Origin: Methanomassiliicoccaceae archaeon
GTDB taxonomy: Archaea; Thermoplasmatota; Thermoplasmata; Methanomassiliicoccales; Methanomethylophilaceae
Direction of reading: 5' to 3'
NCBI GenBank assembly: GCA_003557905.1
Contig: PWNH01000010.1
Coordinates: 1-62,835 of the forward strand
Length of the DNA stretch: 62,835 bases
A program made the translations under genes and the position numbers. Positions 58,900 through 62,835 of this stretch are shown here, in pieces (position 1 is the stretch's first letter; every line of letters starts with the position of its first letter). The notes under the pieces were generated by a model. It saw nothing but the letters and a program-made list of their open reading frames with translations, was not told the origin of the DNA and did no database searches.

Positions 58900-59988
58900 T
58901 CACTCGAAAAGGTAATGGGAGGGTGACTCCGGTCGGGGGGAGAAACAGGACTCGGTCTCGAGCTCGACCTGCAAAGAGTGTTTGCTAGCCATCTCAGCGA
59001 CGATTTCCCTCATGACCTTCTCCAAGCGGTTGGGGGGAGACTCGACCCTGGCATTCAAGACCATCTTGCCAGTCCCTTTGAAGTACCTTGAACCGTGGAT
59101 CCCGTCCACCTGCATCGATTCCTGCACAAGTGACATCTTCGCCGCCGCCTGCTCCGAGCTGAGCACCATCTTCACATGCGCTATAGACCGGGGCTCATAC
59201 TGCTTGGCCACTGATTTCATGGTGTCACTTATGAGCGCATACATGTCCACCCGTTCATCGCTGCTAACCGCGTAGGTGCTGGAGTACCAACCCAGTTTGG
59301 CCTTCTCGAAAGCGAATTTCCTGTTCTCGTCACCCACGGGCATCTTATCGCTGTGCCGGTCGGACAACAGCAACGATAGGATGTCATCAAGGTTGCGTAG
59401 GTCCAGAGAAGATGTGACGATGACCTCGGCATCGGGGGCGGTACGTCCCAACTCCTCCATTATCGCCCTCATCTGGTCCTCGTTGACCCGGTCGGCCTTG
59501 GAGAGGATCACCACTTCAGCCTCACGGAGCTGATGGGAGGGTATAAGGCCCTCCTTCTCCACACCGTCGAGATGGGATAAGGCCCTGAGGCAATCGACCA
59601 CCACGCATAGGGGTGCAACGTTGAATTCGTCGGGGTAGAGGCTCTTCAGCGGTGCGACCACCGATGCCAGGATGTTTGTGGATGTGCCGATGGGCTCAGC
59701 GATGATTATGTCCGGCCTCCCCATGGAGACCAATGAGCGTGCGTTGTGAACGAACTCATCGAAATTGGCGCAGAAACAGCCCCCCAGGACCTCTTGGACA
59801 TCGAAACCGGAATCCTTGGTGTATTCGGTGTCGACAAGCACGTCCCCCTGGTCGTTGGTGATGATGGCCACGGATTTGTCGTGCCTCTCCCTCATCGCCT
59901 TGGCGAGATTGACTGCCAGTGTTGTCTTGCCCGCTCCCAGGAAACCACCCAGGATGAGGAACCTAGTAGGCTCTCCGTTGGCGCTCAT
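58900..59988 (-). CDS. CobW/COG0523-like G3E GTPase
   Basis: LILGGFLGAGKTTLAVNLA Walker A; GGCFCANFDEF (GCxC); ILSKADRVNED. Confidence 0.82.
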   Translation of the reverse strand: MSANGEPTRFLILGGFLGAGKTTLAVNLAKAMRERHDKSVAIITNDQGDVLVDTEYTKDSGFDVQEVLGGCFCANFDEFVHNARSLVSMGRPDIIIAEPIGTSTNILASVVAPLKSLYPDEFNVAPLCVVVDCLRALSHLDGVEKEGLIPSHQLREAEVVILSKADRVNEDQMRAIMEELGRTAPDAEVIVTSSLDLRNLDDILSLLLSDRHSDKMPVGDENRKFAFEKAKLGWYSSTYAVSSDERVDMYALISDTMKSVAKQYEPRSIAHVKMVLSSEQAAAKMSLVQESMQVDGIHGSRYFKGTGKMVLNARVESPPNRLEKVMREIVAEMASKHSLQVELETESCFSPRPESPSHYLFE

Positions 59989-60014
59989 GTCAGGGGAGAG
60001 TGCTGACCTCGGTA

Positions 60015-60632
60015 TTATTGTTTCCCCGTTGGATTCAGGGTTATGATGTTGCGGCGGCGGAGGAAATGGCAGGTCTCGCAGGGGATGGCGATCTCACACA
60101 CCTCCCCGGCCGCCATGTGCCTCATGGCGAGGATTGACGCCAGGTCTAGAGGACGGAAAGGAGCATGGCGCGAGTTCCTCTCCAATGTCTGGGCCTCGCG
60201 ATCGTCCATCCCGATCTCAAGACCTCCACTCTCCAAGGACCTGACGCAATTGTCCGCTTCATCATCCTGACAGGAGTCGCATCTCAGTCCCACGTCAGCC
60301 ACGGCGCCGAACAGTCCCGCCAACGGGTCCACGACGAATATCCTGCCTCCCGCCCCGACCGCCAGATAGACGGCGTTGCGATTGGCGGGGCCGATGTACT
60401 CCATGCGTGTACCGCGCACCTTCTCCTCTTCCTTGACATCCCAAAAGTCACGGAGATGATTGTTGAGCTGATAGACCAGCTGCGGGTATTTGATTCCCAG
60501 GGAGTCGGCCATGGCCTGCTTTGTGACCGGCTCGTGATACGCGGAACGGAACAATTCTACGAGAATTTCCTGCCTCATCGCATGGTCGGAGATCGCGGTG
60601 TAGGTCGCGGGGTCTAGGAAGACTATCTCCAT
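60015..60632 (-). CDS. Winged-HTH-like protein with Cys-rich C-terminal region
   Basis: REILVELFRSAYHEPVTKQAMADSLGIKYPQLVYQLNNHL HTH-like; CDSCQDDEADNC and CEIAIPCETC motifs. Confidence 0.65.
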   Translation of the reverse strand: MEIVFLDPATYTAISDHAMRQEILVELFRSAYHEPVTKQAMADSLGIKYPQLVYQLNNHLRDFWDVKEEEKVRGTRMEYIGPANRNAVYLAVGAGGRIFVVDPLAGLFGAVADVGLRCDSCQDDEADNCVRSLESGGLEIGMDDREAQTLERNSRHAPFRPLDLASILAMRHMAAGEVCEIAIPCETCHFLRRRNIITLNPTGKQ

Positions 60633-60682
60633 CCTACAGCTGTCCATGACTTGAAAATGAGGAAACTGCATTAATAAAGTTT

Positions 60683-61144
60683 TCACTCGAATTTTCCATC
60701 TAGCTCGAGTAGGTATTTCCTCAGCTCGAACCCCTGGGAACGGTAGAAAGGAATCACCGACTCATTCCCAGGCGTCACTGTCAGCCTGATAGCCCTCGCA
60801 TCCTGAGACCTCAGCCATTCCATCGAACGGTTCAGAAGCTCCCTCCCGATGCCCTCATGGCGTCTGTCCGGACGGACGTAGAAGGAATCGACCCATCCTA
60901 TCCGGTCCTCACCAATGGTGCTCAGGCAGTACCCCACCGCCTCGCCCTCATCTTCCGCAAGGACCAACCATATGTCCCCGCCGGCAGCTCTTTTCCGCAC
61001 GACATCCATCCTGCTGTCGAAAGTGACATCCACATAATGGTGCTGGAAGGTGGTGGCGACGTCTGCGAGCATCGATCTGAGCTCCTCCCATAGTGTGGAA
61101 ATGGACTCAAGGCCATCCCCTCCTTCCTCCCTGTAAAACACCAT
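60683..61144 (-). CDS. GNAT family N-acetyltransferase
   Basis: VDSFYVRPDRRHEGIGRELLNRSMEWLRSQDARAIRLTVTPGNESVIPFYRSQGFELR. Confidence 0.9.
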   Translation of the reverse strand: MVFYREEGGDGLESISTLWEELRSMLADVATTFQHHYVDVTFDSRMDVVRKRAAGGDIWLVLAEDEGEAVGYCLSTIGEDRIGWVDSFYVRPDRRHEGIGRELLNRSMEWLRSQDARAIRLTVTPGNESVIPFYRSQGFELRKYLLELDGKFE

Positions 61145-61215
61145 GTGAGAAGTAAACGCTGGGATAATGATAAAGGTAATTAACCCGCTACTGAATCCCG
61201 TTGCAGGTGTGATTG

Positions 61216-62550
61216 ATGTCCAACGATATCGGGGATAGGGTTAGGAGCGCCAAGGAGGCATACATAAGGCTGATGTCTGAGAGCACCTCCCGTAAGGACG
61301 GAGCATTGGAGGCCATGGCCGCAGCGCTCGACTCCGAGAGGGAGGCCATCAAGGCCGCCAACGCCAAGGACATGAAGGTCGCCGAGCAGATGGTGGCCGA
61401 CGGCGAATTGACCTCTGCGCTCCTGAAGAGACTGAAGGTCGACGATTCCAAGCTGGATGAGATGATAGCCGGAATAAATGATGTGATGCGCCTTCCCGAC
61501 CCGGTGGGGAGGACCATGCAGGCTCTGGAGCTCGATGACGGCCTGGAATTGTTCCAGGTAAGCACACCCATCGGACTCATCGGGGTGATTTTCGAATCTC
61601 GGCCCGACGTGGTGCCGCAGATAATGGCCCTGTGCCTCAAAAGTGGGAACGCAACGATATTCAAGGGCGGCAGCGAGGCCCGCGAATCAAACCGGGTGCT
61701 TTTCGATGTTCTGACGAACGCCATCGCCTCCGCGGGCTTGCCGTCCGAGGCATTTCAGCTCATGGAGACCAGGGACGATGTCACTGGCATGTTGGACATG
61801 GACGGCTATATAGACCTGATCATACCCCGCGGTTCCAATGACTTCGTCCGTTATATACAGGATAACACCAGGATACCCGTCCTCGGTCATGCGGCGGGGA
61901 TATGCCACGTGTACTTGGACGTTGATGCTGACCCGGTGAAGGCCAAGGAGGTGGCGGTGGACTCCAAGGTCCAGTATGCCGCGGTCTGCAATGCCATGGA
62001 GACCCTACTGGTGCACAAGGACATGTCTGCAGGACTACTTGCGGAGATAGCGACCGAGTTGTCCGACAAAGGCGTAGAGCTCCGTTGCGACCACGCATCC
62101 AAGGAGATACTGTCCACAGCAGGCGTGCCGGTCCTGGATGCGGATGTGGAAGATTGGGACACCGAGTACAACGAACTGATATTGTCAGTGAGGACAGTGG
62201 ATTCTTTGGAGGATGCGGTGGTTCACATAAACACCCATGGCTCCGGTCATACGGACTGCATAGTCACTGAGAACTCCGATTCCGCCAAGAGGTTCGTCGC
62301 CATGGTGGATTCATCGAGCGTCATGTTGAACGCATCCACGCGTTTCGCCGATGGCTTCCGTTACGGAAAGGGGGCTGAAGTGGGGATAAGCACCAACAAG
62401 ATCCATGCCCGTGGGCCGGTGGGCATGGAAGGGCTGATGATCTACAAATACGTCCTCCTGGGCCAGGGTCACGTCGTCAAGGATTATGCAGGAAAGGGCG
62501 CGAAACGTTTCACCCACAGGAACCTGTCCAAACATTTGGAGATCAGGTGA
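61216..62550 (+). CDS. proA: Glutamate-5-semialdehyde dehydrogenase
   Basis: PIGLIGVIFESRPDVVPQIMALCLKSGNATIFKGGSEA; VQYAAVCNAMETLLVH; THGSGHTDCIVTE. Confidence 0.96.
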   Translation: MSNDIGDRVRSAKEAYIRLMSESTSRKDGALEAMAAALDSEREAIKAANAKDMKVAEQMVADGELTSALLKRLKVDDSKLDEMIAGINDVMRLPDPVGRTMQALELDDGLELFQVSTPIGLIGVIFESRPDVVPQIMALCLKSGNATIFKGGSEARESNRVLFDVLTNAIASAGLPSEAFQLMETRDDVTGMLDMDGYIDLIIPRGSNDFVRYIQDNTRIPVLGHAAGICHVYLDVDADPVKAKEVAVDSKVQYAAVCNAMETLLVHKDMSAGLLAEIATELSDKGVELRCDHASKEILSTAGVPVLDADVEDWDTEYNELILSVRTVDSLEDAVVHINTHGSGHTDCIVTENSDSAKRFVAMVDSSSVMLNASTRFADGFRYGKGAEVGISTNKIHARGPVGMEGLMIYKYVLLGQGHVVKDYAGKGAKRFTHRNLSKHLEIR

Positions 62551-62555
62551 GTCAG

Positions 62556-62835
62556 ATGCGCAGCGGGGTATTGGCGGAGGTAGACAGCGTCGTCATCAAG
62601 GTGGGGACCTCATCCATAACCAAGGATGACTTCCAGGTCGACAGCGAGTTCATGGACTCCGTCGCCCGTCAGGTCAAGTGGATAAGGTCCCGGGGGATGG
62701 AGGCCATCGTCGTCACGTCCGGGGCGATAGGGATAGGCCTGGATGCCATGAAGGTGAGGCCCAAGCCCAACGAGGTACCCATAAGACAGGCGGCAGCCTC
62801 AGTGGGCCAGAGCATACTGATGCAGAAGTGGACGG
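62556..62835 (+). CDS. proB: Glutamate 5-kinase, truncated by window end
   Basis: Manual translation MRSGVLAEVDSVVIKVGTSSITKDDFQVDSEFMDSVARQVKWIRSRGMEAIVVTSGAIGIGL...; directly follows proA. Confidence 0.92.
   Translation, partial: MRSGVLAEVDSVVIKVGTSSITKDDFQVDSEFMDSVARQVKWIRSRGMEAIVVTSGAIGIGLDAMKVRPKPNEVPIRQAAASVGQSILMQKWT

Noticed and set aside
1-62835. CRISPR arrays, transposases, integrases, or phage genes
   Set aside because: No direct-repeat/spacer pattern and no mobile-element protein was recognised by eye.

Overview
Gene-dense archaeal chromosomal window with almost no non-coding space. No rRNA, tRNA, CRISPR array or mobile element was recognised. Gene content points to a methanogen-like member of the Thermoplasmata, most likely Methanomassiliicoccales; this is inferred from protein families, not from a database search. 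Supporting content: an Fpo/Nuo-like complex A-B-C-D-H-I-J-J-K-L-M-N with no FpoF/FpoO in the cluster, an HdrBC pair, a methanogenesis-marker-11-like protein, and archaeal PCNA, TFS, Alba, Csl4 and Nob1. Main modules: (1) thermosome followed by grpE-dnaK-dnaJ, with dnaK broken by one in-frame TAA; (2) a complete archaeal AMP/ribulose-bisphosphate pathway (AMP phosphorylase, form III RuBisCO, R15P isomerase); (3) transaldolase and split transketolase; (4) a tetrahydrofolate C1 locus (purH, AcsE-like, metF, metV, fhs, folD) near hdrBC; (5) the 12-gene fpo-like operon, whose FpoI carries four rather than two [4Fe-4S] motifs; (6) a three-part archaeal glutamate synthase plus an extra GltS-like FMN protein beside a CobW-type GTPase and a Cys-rich wHTH protein; (7) proline biosynthesis genes (proC, proA, partial proB). 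Most notable observations: the dnaK internal TAA, the four-cluster FpoI, the THF methyl branch in an archaeon, RuvC-like and RNase III-like proteins, a 57-aa ORF missed by the supplied track, a probable CTG start for purH, and several perfect inverted repeats at promoters or leaders.
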